Part shown: positions 18,530-27,985 of the stretch, one piece after another | Numbering within the stretch: the stretch's first letter is position 1 | Layout of the letters: each line of letters starts with the position of its first letter | Assembly (NCBI RefSeq): GCF_012427845.1 | Contig: NZ_CP038498.1 | Location: forward strand, 4,464,001-4,528,000 | Source of the DNA: Pectobacterium punjabense | GTDB taxonomy: Bacteria > Pseudomonadota > Gammaproteobacteria > Enterobacterales > Enterobacteriaceae | Direction of reading: 5' to 3' | DNA length: 64,000 bases | Notes under the pieces: model-generated | What the model was told of the DNA's origin: nothing | The model's input: only the letters and a program-made list of their open reading frames with translations | Databases searched by the model: none | Made by a program: the position numbers and the translations under genes

Positions 18530-19537
18530 ATGACGACATCAGGACGAAAATGGTTAGTGACCAGCGTATTGGCAATGGGTATGGTCTGGTCAGGTATCAC
18601 CTCCGCAATCACTGAAATTCGTATTGCCGCGCCAGACATTGGCGCGGGTACAAAACCCAGCGGCGGCGGCCTGCTCGATGTCATCCACAGTCAAAAACTG
18701 CTGGAGCGCGAGTTTAGCAAAGATGGGATCAGCGTACGCTGGACGTTCATCAAAGGCGCTGGCCCCGTCATTAATGAAGCGTTTGGCAACCATCAGGTCG
18801 ATGTGGCCTATCTGGGTGATTTAGCCAGCATTATCGGTCGTTCGCGCGGCCTGGATACCCGCGTGATCGCCGTAGCGTCACGCGGCATCAATCACTATCT
18901 GGCCGTGGCAAAAGGCTCTGGTATTGAGAAAATTGCCGATCTGAAAGGCAAACGCATCGGGATCTTTCGTGGAACAGCAGGTGAACTTTCCTTCGTTAGT
19001 GCGCTTGACTCACAAGGCCTGAAGCCCTCTGACGTTAAGCTGATTAATCTCGATTTCGCCGCCGCCAGCGCGGCGTTAGCCGCCGGACAGATTGATGCCA
19101 CCTGGGGCGGCAGCAATACGCTTTCATTGCGGGACAAAGGGCTGGCAGATATTCCACTCTCCAGCCGCGACCTGAACGGGGCGGGTCAGCTCAGCGGCTT
19201 CCTATTGGTGGATGAGAAATTTGCCAAAGGCAACGAAGATATTCTACGGCGCTTAGTTAAAGTTCAGCGAGAAGCAGCAAACTGGGCTAGCGACAATAAA
19301 AATAAAGATGAATTTATTCAGCTATTAGCCACTCAGTCAGGTTACCCGGAAAATATATTACGCGTCGAATGGGATACGTTACCGCCATTAACTGAGCGTC
19401 TTTCACCCGAATTAGATGCCGCTTTCGTGGAAAAATTAAAACGTGCCGTCACATTAGCCGATGAATCGCGTCTTATTCGACAACCATTTGATGTCGATAA
19501 ATGGCTGGATGATTCTTATCTAAAAGCAACGCAGTAA
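18530..19537 (+). CDS. Periplasmic ABC solute-binding protein, SsuA/NMT1-like
   Basis: 335 residues with a Sec signal peptide ending about residue 27 (MVWSGITSA). The mature protein shows the SsuA/TauA/NMT1 pattern: EIRIAAPD start, DVAYLGDLASIIGRSRG, then IADLKGKRIGIFRGTAGELSFVSAL and AAALAAGQIDATWGG (parts of one two-lobed fold). It would hand a small ligand to the fused permease and ATPase encoded on the other arm. Such proteins bind sulfonates, nitrate, taurine, pyrimidine precursors and others; this one's ligand is unknown. The ribosome site is weak (GGCGGG). First gene of the plus arm. Confidence 0.82.
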   Translation: MTTSGRKWLVTSVLAMGMVWSGITSAITEIRIAAPDIGAGTKPSGGGLLDVIHSQKLLEREFSKDGISVRWTFIKGAGPVINEAFGNHQVDVAYLGDLASIIGRSRGLDTRVIAVASRGINHYLAVAKGSGIEKIADLKGKRIGIFRGTAGELSFVSALDSQGLKPSDVKLINLDFAAASAALAAGQIDATWGGSNTLSLRDKGLADIPLSSRDLNGAGQLSGFLLVDEKFAKGNEDILRRLVKVQREAANWASDNKNKDEFIQLLATQSGYPENILRVEWDTLPPLTERLSPELDAAFVEKLKRAVTLADESRLIRQPFDVDKWLDDSYLKATQ

Positions 19538-19619
19538 TTTACCCCACAAAATTATAACCCACGTATTGCCGTGACATTCACGGCAATCGGCCACCTATTG
19601 ACGACATTCGGAAGACGCC

Positions 19620-21890
19620 ATGTATTTTAAAAAGCACCAACCGTATTTAAAAAAACACCAGAACAAAATAACGTCAGGCATTTTAATGAGCTGCGTTTTA
19701 ACGCTCCCCGCCACGACGCAGGCAGCCGATCCGCAAATCGCAACGGACAATGCACCTCGAACCGAGGCGACAACCGCTGCCCCCGTCCAACTAAAACGCG
19801 TGAAAGTGAACGCCCAGCGTACGCCTATTCAGCCACCGACCACGCTGGCATCGGTGATCGACGGTAAAACGCTCGAAGAAGAGCGGCTCTACCGCTTTGA
19901 GGAGCTGTCACAGCTCGTGACGGGGTTGGATGTCGATACCGTCGATGTGATGGACACGACCGTAACCATTCGTGGGATTGGCGATGGTGGTGAGAGCGGC
20001 ACCAACATTGGTATGCCGGGCAGCGTGGGTCTGTTTGTCGATGGCGTCTATTTGTCTCGCCCCGGCGTTATCTCTAACGATTTGCTGGATATCGACAGCA
20101 CCCGCGTGCTCAAAGGTCCGCAGGGTGCCGCCTATGGCTTTAATACTACCGGCGGCGCGATTGATATTCGCACCCGCAAACCGACCTTCACCCCCGAATA
20201 CTCACTGGAGCAATCATTCGGACAACGCGGCTATCTGCAATCCAAACTGATGGCATCCGGGCCACTCAGCGACCACTGGGCGGGGCGCATCAATCTGTCA
20301 CGCACTGAACGCGGCGGCAACGTCACGAATATCGAAAACGGCCATAAACTCGGAGGCAGCACCAATAACGGCGTGCGCGGACAGTTACTGTATCAGCCCA
20401 ATGACAGCTTTAGCCTCAGAATCACCGGCGACTACAGTGATTCTACTCAGCGCCCCGTTTCGGTTCTGGTGAGCGCAACCGACGCCTTTCGCACTCGCGC
20501 CGAACAAACTGGCCTCAAGGTCGTTGGCGGTCGTCAGGTCGCTATGGATGACGAGAACGTCATTCGCGTTGCGCAAGGCGGCGGCTCGGTCGAGGCCAAC
20601 TGGAAACTGAAGAGTGGATTTAGCCTGAATTCCCTCTCCTCATTGCGCTATTTCCGCGTCTTACCCAGTACGGCGGATAACTGGAACATTCCGCTCTATA
20701 ACGACAGCGGTGCCGATGTACGCGATCGCGTTTGGTCGCAAAGTTTTTGGCTAGATTCACCCAAAGGTAATAAGGTCGATTACTCACTCGGCGTCGATTA
20801 CTGGGGAGAGAACCTCGATACCGAGGCAAACAGTCGCTACTACAACGACAATCGCGTACGGACATGGGTAGGAAATGGCTATCAGGGCATTAACGTTCAG
20901 CGCTTTGGTACGTTAGATGACACCGTTTATTCCGTCTATGGTCGCGGAACCTGGCACGCCGCCGATAAGCTGGACGTCATTGTCGGCCTGCGCCAGACCT
21001 ACGAGAAAAAAGAGGGAACGTTTGTCCGCAGGAACCGCGCAACCTTTGATTCTGGCCCACTCTCGCAAACCAACCGCCTGCCTTCGGGCTCTGTCAGCCT
21101 AAACTGGTTTGCGGCACCCAACGTCACCCCTTATCTCACGCTGGGCTACGGGGAAAAATCCGGCGGCCTGAACGTGTCATCTGGGGCAGCAAGGCAGTTG
21201 GGAATCGACTCGCTGTACGTCGATCCAGAGAAAACTCGCTCGGCGGAGCTGGGGGTTAAAACCCACTGGCTACAGCGCAAAGTGGAATGGAATACCGCGC
21301 TGTTCTGGAGCGTCGTTGAAGATTTCCAGAATAACGCCTATGACGAAGAAACGGATACCAGCTACCTGATTAATGCCGGGAAATTCCGCTCACGCGGCGG
21401 GGAATCTCAGCTGACGCTGCGCCCGCTTGATGGCCTGAGCATCAGTCTGGCCGGTACGCTGCTGGATGCCAGTTATCTGAACTTCCCTAACGCCCGCTGC
21501 CCGGCAGAAATTTCCGCCGTCTCGTGCGATATGTCAGGAAAGCGCGTCTTCAAATCTCCCAAGCTGAGCTACAACACGCGCGTGCGTTACCAGTGGGATA
21601 CGCCAAACAATCTGCAAGCTTCGGTTTCCGGGCAATGGTCATGGCGGAGCTGGGCTTACGGTACGCTCGATGATTCCGAGAGCAACCGTATTCCCGCTTA
21701 TGGTGTTCTGAATCTGTCTAGCGGACTGAGTGGCAAGCAAGGCGACAACCGTTGGAACGTATCGCTGTGGGTGAAAAATGCGTTGGATAAGAACTACTAC
21801 CGCTCCGTCAGAGGCTCCAGCGCCACAACGGGCGTGATTGGCGAACCGCGCATGGTCGGAATATCGGTCGGTTACGACTTCAAGGGGTAA
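19620..21890 (+). CDS. TonB-dependent outer-membrane receptor
   Basis: 756 residues. After a signal peptide ending near residue 36 (TTQAA), a plug domain runs over about residues 60-190 (ETATV-like box replaced by RVKVNAQR; TTVTIRGIGDGGESG; VGLFVDGVYLSRPG; RVLKGPQGAAYGFNTTGGAIDI). The rest is a beta barrel ending in VSVGYDFKG. The C-terminal residue is Gly rather than the usual aromatic, which is slightly unusual. The barrel resembles the iron-complex receptor superfamily, but many members carry sugars or other ligands, so no substrate is assigned. It lies between the solute-binding protein and Tat-exported protein genes and probably uses the local TonB. Confidence 0.88.
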   Translation: MYFKKHQPYLKKHQNKITSGILMSCVLTLPATTQAADPQIATDNAPRTEATTAAPVQLKRVKVNAQRTPIQPPTTLASVIDGKTLEEERLYRFEELSQLVTGLDVDTVDVMDTTVTIRGIGDGGESGTNIGMPGSVGLFVDGVYLSRPGVISNDLLDIDSTRVLKGPQGAAYGFNTTGGAIDIRTRKPTFTPEYSLEQSFGQRGYLQSKLMASGPLSDHWAGRINLSRTERGGNVTNIENGHKLGGSTNNGVRGQLLYQPNDSFSLRITGDYSDSTQRPVSVLVSATDAFRTRAEQTGLKVVGGRQVAMDDENVIRVAQGGGSVEANWKLKSGFSLNSLSSLRYFRVLPSTADNWNIPLYNDSGADVRDRVWSQSFWLDSPKGNKVDYSLGVDYWGENLDTEANSRYYNDNRVRTWVGNGYQGINVQRFGTLDDTVYSVYGRGTWHAADKLDVIVGLRQTYEKKEGTFVRRNRATFDSGPLSQTNRLPSGSVSLNWFAAPNVTPYLTLGYGEKSGGLNVSSGAARQLGIDSLYVDPEKTRSAELGVKTHWLQRKVEWNTALFWSVVEDFQNNAYDEETDTSYLINAGKFRSRGGESQLTLRPLDGLSISLAGTLLDASYLNFPNARCPAEISAVSCDMSGKRVFKSPKLSYNTRVRYQWDTPNNLQASVSGQWSWRSWAYGTLDDSESNRIPAYGVLNLSSGLSGKQGDNRWNVSLWVKNALDKNYYRSVRGSSATTGVIGEPRMVGISVGYDFKG

Positions 21891-21894
21891 TGTC

Positions 21895-24666
21895 ATGAAG
21901 CAGATGACGTATTCACGCCGACGCTTCCTACGTGACAGCACGCTGCTGGCGCTGTCGGCACCGTTCTGGACCTCTGCCGCTACGCCTTTGGCGGCGGCTT
22001 CCAACCTCGCTGGCGGAACTGCACCGCAGGTCAGCCTGCGCTGGCTGGACGGGCAGATCCCCCGTTCGTTTACGGGCGTCACCTGGGGCGTTCCCTGGCC
22101 GCGGGGGGCGGTGCGCAGCGATAGTGATTTCGCGTTGTACGATGCGCAGCAGCAAGCCTATGGCCTGCAAAGCTGGCCGCTCGCCCGTTGGCCGGACGGC
22201 TCGATTAAATGGTCGGCACATGCTCTGGGCGGCGATGCCGCGCCGAAAGACGGCCTGACGCTGCGTCCGATTTCCGTTAAGGACGTGCCGACAGGTTCAG
22301 AGATGGTTAGCGAGCACGCGCGCGGCTGGACAATCGATACCGGCCGTATTCGCTGCGTCATTCCACGTTCAGGTTCTCGCCTGATCGAAGAAATATGGCG
22401 AGAGGGTCGGCTAGCGTTAACCAACGGCAGACTGGTACTGCGTATGCAGCGCGGAGCAGAGACAGACAGTACGCTGACACAGGACACCTATCAGGGCGCG
22501 ATCGACACGGTCACCGTAGAGCAAAGCGGGGCGCAGCGCACGGTGATTGCGCTACGCGGTACGCACCATGCGCAGCAACAAGGGGTTAAGCACATCCCCT
22601 TTATTATCCGGTTGTACAGCTACGCGAACACCGATTCGCTGCGCGTGGTACACACCCTCCTCTATGACAACGATGACGAACAGCTTAGCCTGAAGGGACT
22701 TGGGCTGGCATTTGACGTTCCGTTACAGGGGGAGTTGCACGATCGCCATGTACGCTTCGTCTCCGACCAAGGTGGACTCTTTCGTGAAGCGGTACGCGGT
22801 CTGAGCGGATTACGCCGCGACCCCGGTGCGGCCGTTATCGCAGCCCAGCTAGCCGGGCAAGCAACGCCGCCGATCGCAGATTTTTCACCGGAGGTTGGCA
22901 AACGGCTGGATTACATTCCCGCGTTTGGCAGCTACCGCCTGACCCAGCACCATCCCGACGGTTTTCAGATCCATAAGCGCACTGAAGCCGGACAGGGTTG
23001 GTTGCTGTCCGCCACGGGCGAACGGGCAGCAGGCGTCGGTTATCTGGGCACGCCAACAGGCGGCGTGGCGTTCGGCCTGCGTAATTTCTGGCAGAGCTAC
23101 CCCGCCGGTCTGGAAATCGACAATGCCCACACCGACGTGGCGACCGTCACGCTCTGGCTGTGGTCGCCGTGGGCGGAACCGATGGATATGCGCTTTTATC
23201 ATGACGGCTTAGGCCAGGATACCCATGACAAACAGCGTGAAGGGCTGGCAATCACTTATGAAGATTACGAACCGGGCTTCGGCTCGGCGGTCGGCGTGGC
23301 GCGCACCAGCGAACTGTTTATCGATGTGCTGCCCGCGACGCCCGACGCGGAAAATCTGGTGACGCGAGCACGGCGTATGCAGCAACCGCCGCTGCTGGTG
23401 GCGAACTCACCGGATTTGTATCGTGCGCAGGCGTTTGGATCGATGTGGGCTCCCGCCTCCGCCACAGCCCCCGCACGAACCCGTCTGGAAAAGCAGTTGG
23501 GGGCGTATTTCGACGCCTACCAGCAGGAGGTCGAGCAGCGAAAATGGTACGGCTTCTGGGATTTCGGCGATGTCATGCACACCTATGACAGCGACCGTCA
23601 CGTCTGGCGCTACGATGTGGGCGGCTATGCGTGGGATAACTCGGAACTGAGTACTGATCTGTGGCTCTGGTATTACTTCCTGCACAGCGGACGCGCCGAC
23701 GTGTTTCGTATGGCGGAAGCCATGACGCGCCACACCGGTGAAGTCGACGTGCATCATCTGGGACGCTTTAGCCCGCTAGGGTCCCGGCACAATGTTCGCC
23801 ACTGGGGCGACAGCGCTAAACAGTTGCGGATTTCTACCGTCGCCAACCGCCGTTTTCTCTACTACCTCACCGCCGATGAACGCATCGGTGAATTGATGGA
23901 TGAACAGGTTGAGGCGCTGCGCACGCTAAGTGCGGTGCTGCCTGGCCGCAAAATCGGCCAGACGTATCCCGACAAACTCAATCATATCAGTCTGGGTTTC
24001 GGCACCGACTGGGGTGCCGTCGCCGCCGCCTGGCTCACCGCCTGGGAACGCCACGGCGATCCAGCAATGCGCGAACGCTTGCTCAACAGCATGCAGACGC
24101 TGGCCGCCCAGCCACACGGGTTTTTCACCGGTAGCGCCGCCATCGACCCCGACACCGGCAGATTCCTCCCTGCACCTGAGGATCAGGTAGAGATTTCGCA
24201 TTTGAGCGCGGTTTTTGGCCTGACAGAAATCTGTAGCGAGCTGGTTGAGGTTCTGCCCGATCCTGCCTTTACGCGCGCGTGGCTCGACTACTGTCGGCTG
24301 TATAACGACCCCGTTGCGTTAAGCGCAGCCGTAGGGAAAACGGTGAAGAAACTTAATTTAGCTCAAGGCCATGCACGGCTGACCGCCTTTGCCGCGCGGC
24401 AACTGAACGATCGTACGTTGGCACAGCGTGCCTGGGCAGAATTTACCGCAGGCAGCGGCGGTATTGCTAACCCAACACTCACGCAGCGACGCCTGACACC
24501 GCCTGATGTGCTCTACCCCATTAATGAACCGGTGATCAATTCCACCATTGATAAACATTCCGGTAGTACCGCGGCAACCAATCTGGCGACCAACGCCGTC
24601 GCCCAATGGGGATTAACCGCCATCGCCCTGCTGGCCTTGCTGGATGACATCCCCGCATCTTCTTAA
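21895..24666 (+). CDS. Tat-exported YetA/PcRGLX-like protein (putative exo-rhamnogalacturonan lyase family)
   Basis: 923 residues. The start at 21895 has GGGG upstream and gives a twin-arginine signal (YSRRRFLRDSTLLALSAPF), so the protein is exported folded, to the periplasm. The region from about residue 45 has the YetA/PcRGLX pattern: GVTWGVPWPRGAV, WPLARWPDGSIKWSAHAL, RIRCVIPRSGSRLIEEIW. The family includes fungal exo-rhamnogalacturonan lyase PcRGLX (PL26) and Bacillus YetA; a helical toroid follows in the C-terminal half (W/Y-rich segment WYGFWDFGDVMHTYDS). Lyase activity is inferred from family resemblance. It is closely linked to the receptor gene and to a DUF6250 gene. Confidence 0.72.
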   Translation: MKQMTYSRRRFLRDSTLLALSAPFWTSAATPLAAASNLAGGTAPQVSLRWLDGQIPRSFTGVTWGVPWPRGAVRSDSDFALYDAQQQAYGLQSWPLARWPDGSIKWSAHALGGDAAPKDGLTLRPISVKDVPTGSEMVSEHARGWTIDTGRIRCVIPRSGSRLIEEIWREGRLALTNGRLVLRMQRGAETDSTLTQDTYQGAIDTVTVEQSGAQRTVIALRGTHHAQQQGVKHIPFIIRLYSYANTDSLRVVHTLLYDNDDEQLSLKGLGLAFDVPLQGELHDRHVRFVSDQGGLFREAVRGLSGLRRDPGAAVIAAQLAGQATPPIADFSPEVGKRLDYIPAFGSYRLTQHHPDGFQIHKRTEAGQGWLLSATGERAAGVGYLGTPTGGVAFGLRNFWQSYPAGLEIDNAHTDVATVTLWLWSPWAEPMDMRFYHDGLGQDTHDKQREGLAITYEDYEPGFGSAVGVARTSELFIDVLPATPDAENLVTRARRMQQPPLLVANSPDLYRAQAFGSMWAPASATAPARTRLEKQLGAYFDAYQQEVEQRKWYGFWDFGDVMHTYDSDRHVWRYDVGGYAWDNSELSTDLWLWYYFLHSGRADVFRMAEAMTRHTGEVDVHHLGRFSPLGSRHNVRHWGDSAKQLRISTVANRRFLYYLTADERIGELMDEQVEALRTLSAVLPGRKIGQTYPDKLNHISLGFGTDWGAVAAAWLTAWERHGDPAMRERLLNSMQTLAAQPHGFFTGSAAIDPDTGRFLPAPEDQVEISHLSAVFGLTEICSELVEVLPDPAFTRAWLDYCRLYNDPVALSAAVGKTVKKLNLAQGHARLTAFAARQLNDRTLAQRAWAEFTAGSGGIANPTLTQRRLTPPDVLYPINEPVINSTIDKHSGSTAATNLATNAVAQWGLTAIALLALLDDIPASS

Positions 24667-24684
24667 TGCCGCCATCCGGCGGCA
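24667..24684 (+). repeat. Short perfect hairpin between two genes of the plus arm
   Basis: TGCCGCC ATCC GGCGGCA: seven-pair stem with a four-base loop, immediately after the lyase-like gene stop and before the DUF6250 gene. It could adjust the relative expression of the two genes. Confidence 0.55.
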
Positions 24685-24701
24685 CGTTACAGGACATCAT
24701 C

Positions 24702-25394
24702 ATGATTGACCCTAGCTGTACTGAAAACACGCTCCTCCTGTCGCCACAGACAAGCGACACACGTAACGTTATCGATTCCCCCCACCGTGCGGCGCTTATC
24801 TGGTCCACCGATTTAGACGGACAGCCGCTACGCTGGCAGGTGGAACAAGAAGACCCTGACCGCACCACGCTCCAGACCACGCCCGAACGTCTAACGCTGG
24901 AGAGCGCCGCCGGGCTGACGATCTGGCTGGATGCGCCGCTCTCAGGCACCTATCGCATCGCCTTCACGCGGGAGCTTGTGGTCGCGGATCGCCCGCACGA
25001 TCGCGTGTCCGACCTCAACCAATTCTGGGCCGCGCGCGATCTGCATAATTCGAACCTGTTTACCCGGCACGGCAAGCTCAACGAATACGACAGCCTGAAC
25101 CTGTACTATGTCGGGATGGGCGGCAACTGGAACAGCACCACGCGCTTTCGTTACTACGACGGTCACGGCGAGCGCCTGCTACTGGGTGAATACACCGATG
25201 CCGCGCATCTGCTGCGTCCTCATCATCGCTATCGTATCGTGATTGAAGTGGATCGGCGGGAAACGCGTTTTTGGGTTGAGGACGTGCTTTATTTCAGCGC
25301 CAGCTATACACACACGCCCGCTCCGGGCTATTTCGGCTTTCGGACGGTATTTTCACGTCAGGAAATCAGTGAGTTCAGCATCACCCCGCTGTAA
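24702..25394 (+). CDS. DUF6250 protein
   Basis: 230 residues from the ATG at 24702, chosen for the AGGA site eight bases upstream; an ATG at 24666 overlapping the previous stop would add 12 residues. No signal peptide is visible, so it would be cytoplasmic unless exported in another way. The sequence is beta-rich with the family motifs DRVSDLNQFWAARD, LYYVGMGGNWNSTTRFRYYDG and GYFGFRTVFSRQEISEF. These match DUF6250, a domain found near polysaccharide-degrading genes; function unknown. Its end overlaps the convergent LysR gene by 14 bases. Confidence 0.7.
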   Translation: MIDPSCTENTLLLSPQTSDTRNVIDSPHRAALIWSTDLDGQPLRWQVEQEDPDRTTLQTTPERLTLESAAGLTIWLDAPLSGTYRIAFTRELVVADRPHDRVSDLNQFWAARDLHNSNLFTRHGKLNEYDSLNLYYVGMGGNWNSTTRFRYYDGHGERLLLGEYTDAAHLLRPHHRYRIVIEVDRRETRFWVEDVLYFSASYTHTPAPGYFGFRTVFSRQEISEFSITPL

Positions 25395-26325
25395 GCGACA
25401 CGGGCACGCCGTGCAGGTCGCCATCGATCTGCACGAAGGTGTCGATCAGCTTACGCGCCAGCAGGGACAGGCGGGCGTCCGCCAGATAAATGATGCCGTA
25501 GTGGGTATAGAATTCGTCGGTATTGTCGTCCAGACCCGCAATCTTCAACATATGCAGGCCGTGCCGTTCGGGCTCATTGAAGTGATTGGTCGTGCCGATG
25601 GCATCTGAATGACGTACCACATCCAGCAGACTGTAGCCATTTTCACACTCAATACTGGTGCGAATATCCAGTTTACCGCTCAGTTGCACCAGCGCACGGT
25701 GCAGGTTGGGCGGGCGAATCGTTGCCGCCAGCGGATAGGAGAAGAATTGCTCAACGGTAATCGCTTCCTGCGCCGCCAGCGGATGCCCGCTGCGGCAGCA
25801 AAATCCCCAGCGATGCTGGCTCAACGGCTGTACCCGATAGCGGGTATCGAATTCAAAGTTACGCATATCCGCCACAATGAAATCCAGTTCTTCGGCCATA
25901 AGCCGATGGCCCAGCGCCTGCCAGTTATCAACGCGAAAGACCATCCGCACCTTGGGATACAGCCGGGAGAACGCTCCGATCACCTGCGGCATCAGCCAGG
26001 CGGCGGGAGCAGGGCCGCAGCCAAAATTCACTTCGCCCGCCTCTTTCTCATTAAATTGCTGAATATCGTTAAACAGATCGTGTGTCTGATTAATCAGGCG
26101 ACGCGCGTGTTCCAGCACCACCAACCCTTTAGGCGTGGGTTCCAACTGGTTCATACGATCGATCAAACGCGTCCCAATGGTCTGTTCCAGCGACTGGATA
26201 CTGCGGCTGAAAGCGGATTGGGACAGCTTCATCGCCTGTGCCGCCGAGGTAAAATTGCGATGCTCAATCAGGGCAATAAAGTGACGCAGTTGGCGAAGAT
26301 CGATATTCATAGCGCGGCGTGTCAT
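25381..26325 (-). CDS. LysR-family regulator of the TonB/ABC locus (inferred)
   Basis: 314 residues: helix-turn-helix in the first 65 (LRQLRHFIALIEHRNFTSAA, then AMKLSQSAFSRSIQSLE) and a LysR effector domain from about residue 95. The start could be 26325 or the ATG at 26310 (MNIDLRQL); neither has a good ribosome site. It is convergent with the DUF6250 gene, at the edge of the locus, and is the only regulator in it. Control of the locus is inferred from position. Confidence 0.82.
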   Translation of the reverse strand: MTRRAMNIDLRQLRHFIALIEHRNFTSAAQAMKLSQSAFSRSIQSLEQTIGTRLIDRMNQLEPTPKGLVVLEHARRLINQTHDLFNDIQQFNEKEAGEVNFGCGPAPAAWLMPQVIGAFSRLYPKVRMVFRVDNWQALGHRLMAEELDFIVADMRNFEFDTRYRVQPLSQHRWGFCCRSGHPLAAQEAITVEQFFSYPLAATIRPPNLHRALVQLSGKLDIRTSIECENGYSLLDVVRHSDAIGTTNHFNEPERHGLHMLKIAGLDDNTDEFYTHYGIIYLADARLSLLARKLIDTFVQIDGDLHGVPVSLTAG

Positions 26326-26815
26326 CAGGACGGAAGGAATTTTCAGGCTAACAGGTCTAATCGTGCAGAAAAAATAATAAAACCGATGTTTATATGCTTA
26401 CTGGTTATATATCTAAAGCGGTTGATACGATGGGGGAAGCACTCATTGCTGGTGCCTGGCGCAGTCTCTTATACGCCAATCCAGAAACATCGGGAGGTTT
26501 TGCCGTTATCCGGCGTAAAAAATTATGCTGAGGAGATAGCGGGCTTAGGATGAGCGGCATGGACGCCGCGAAAGCTTGCGCCACGCATGGAGCGTGTCGA
26601 AAGCGGTCCGTTAAGCCAGATACCGACGAAGGCACCGCGTAGCGGCATAATTCACGCCGAAAGCCAGGGGTCACGGGGCGAGCGGCGCGTGAGCCGCCCC
26701 GTGTCGGGCGCGTGCTACGAGGTAGCATGAGGATAGCGACAGTAGCGCGCACGAAACCGTCTCAGCGTCCGCATAAAAATGGACGAAGAGACGGAGAGCG
26801 AGCGTCCGCTCGGGG
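26326..26815. other. Hairpin-rich intergenic region without a supported gene
   Basis: About 490 bases. The left half (to about 26540) is AT-rich and probably holds the LysR promoter. The right half is GC-rich with several stems: CACGC / GCGTG at 26582-26596, CACGGGGCG / CGCCCCGTG near 26671-26702, and CGAGCG / CGCTCG just past the pfkA stop. No open frame with family support was found. Confidence 0.5.
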
Positions 26816-27778
26816 TCAGAACAGCTTTTTCGCCGTATCCAGCCAGTCGCCTTTGAACGGACGTTTCATGTTCTCGATGGCATCAACGATGTCGTGGTGC
26901 ACCATTTTCTCATTCTGGATACCGACACAGCGGCCACCGTAGCCCTGCTGTAGCAGTTCAATAGAATAGGCGCCCATGCGAGAAGCCAGAATACGGTCAT
27001 ACGCGACCGGCGAACCGCCGCGCTGAATGTGGCCAAGTACGGTGGCTCGGGTTTCACGTCCCGTTTCTTGCTCAATGTATTTCGCCAGTTCATCGACGTC
27101 GCACACCAGCTCGGTGATTGCCACAATCGCGTGCTTTTTGCCTTTTTCGATGCCCGCTTTAATCTCGCTAACCAGATCTTCCGGGCTGAACGGCACTTCC
27201 GGCAGGACGATGAATTCACAGCCGCCGGCAATCGCTGCCGCCAGTGTCAGGTCACCGCAGTGGCGTCCCATAACTTCGACAATCGAAATACGTTGGTGAG
27301 AAGAAGAGGTGTCGCGCAGGCGGTCAATCGCCTCCAGCACGGTTTCCAGCGCGGTGAAGTAACCGATGGTGTAGTCCGTTCCCGCTACGTCGTTATCGAT
27401 CGTGCCGGGCAAACCGATACAGGGAAAACCCATTTCCGTCAGACGTTTGGCACCCATGTAAGAACCATCACCGCCGATGACGACCAGCGCATCCAGACCG
27501 CGTCTCTTCATGTTTTCCACACACACCTGACGCACCGCTTCGTCACGGAACTGTGGGAAACGCGCTGAACCGAGGAACGTGCCGCCACGGTTAATCACAT
27601 CCGATACGCTGTAGCGATCCAACTGCTCCATGCGATCTTCGTACAAGCCCTGATAGCCATCATAAATGCCGTAGATTTCCAGCCCTTCCGACAGTGCAGC
27701 ACGAACCACACCCCGAATTGCCGCATTCATACCTGGTGCATCGCCACCGCTCGTCAACACTCCGATTCTTCTAATCAT
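26816..27778 (-). CDS. pfkA: 6-phosphofructokinase I
   Basis: 320 residues, identical in length to E. coli PfkA. It phosphorylates fructose 6-phosphate with ATP, the committed step of glycolysis. Visible: ATP-binding [18 protein letters not shown] at the start, [12 protein letters not shown], catalytic aspartate region [16 protein letters not shown], and [12 protein letters not shown]. It lies downstream of fieF on the same strand, as in E. coli. A candidate Cra site is 120 bases upstream. Confidence 0.98.
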   Translation of the reverse strand: MIRRIGVLTSGGDAPGMNAAIRGVVRAALSEGLEIYGIYDGYQGLYEDRMEQLDRYSVSDVINRGGTFLGSARFPQFRDEAVRQVCVENMKRRGLDALVVIGGDGSYMGAKRLTEMGFPCIGLPGTIDNDVAGTDYTIGYFTALETVLEAIDRLRDTSSSHQRISIVEVMGRHCGDLTLAAAIAGGCEFIVLPEVPFSPEDLVSEIKAGIEKGKKHAIVAITELVCDVDELAKYIEQETGRETRATVLGHIQRGGSPVAYDRILASRMGAYSIELLQQGYGGRCVGIQNEKMVHHDIVDAIENMKRPFKGDWLDTAKKLF

Positions 27779-27898
27779 GACAACCTCTGGACTTGTAGAT
27801 GTAATTTTGCAGGATTCTTCTATCGTAAACTCACCACCGCTGTTACGCAGGCAGCAACACCTTGTTCTTTTATTAGCATATTATAACAAACACCCGAA

Positions 27899-27914
27899 GC
27901 TGAATTGATTCAGG
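27899..27914. promoter_or_regulatory. Candidate Cra (FruR) operator upstream of pfkA
   Basis: GCTGAATTGATTCAGG is palindromic and close to the Cra consensus GCTGAAnCGnTTCAGC. Cra represses pfkA in E. coli. The site lies 120 bases before the start codon. Confidence 0.6.
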
Positions 27915-27985
27915 TCAGGCTACATTGTGCATAAATTTTCATGACCTATCACGTTTTTAACACTAAATGCTGAAAATACCGTCGC

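Noticed and set aside
25609..26553. 314-codon plus-strand open frame
   Set aside because: Antisense to the LysR regulator for most of its length; translation shows no recognisable domain.
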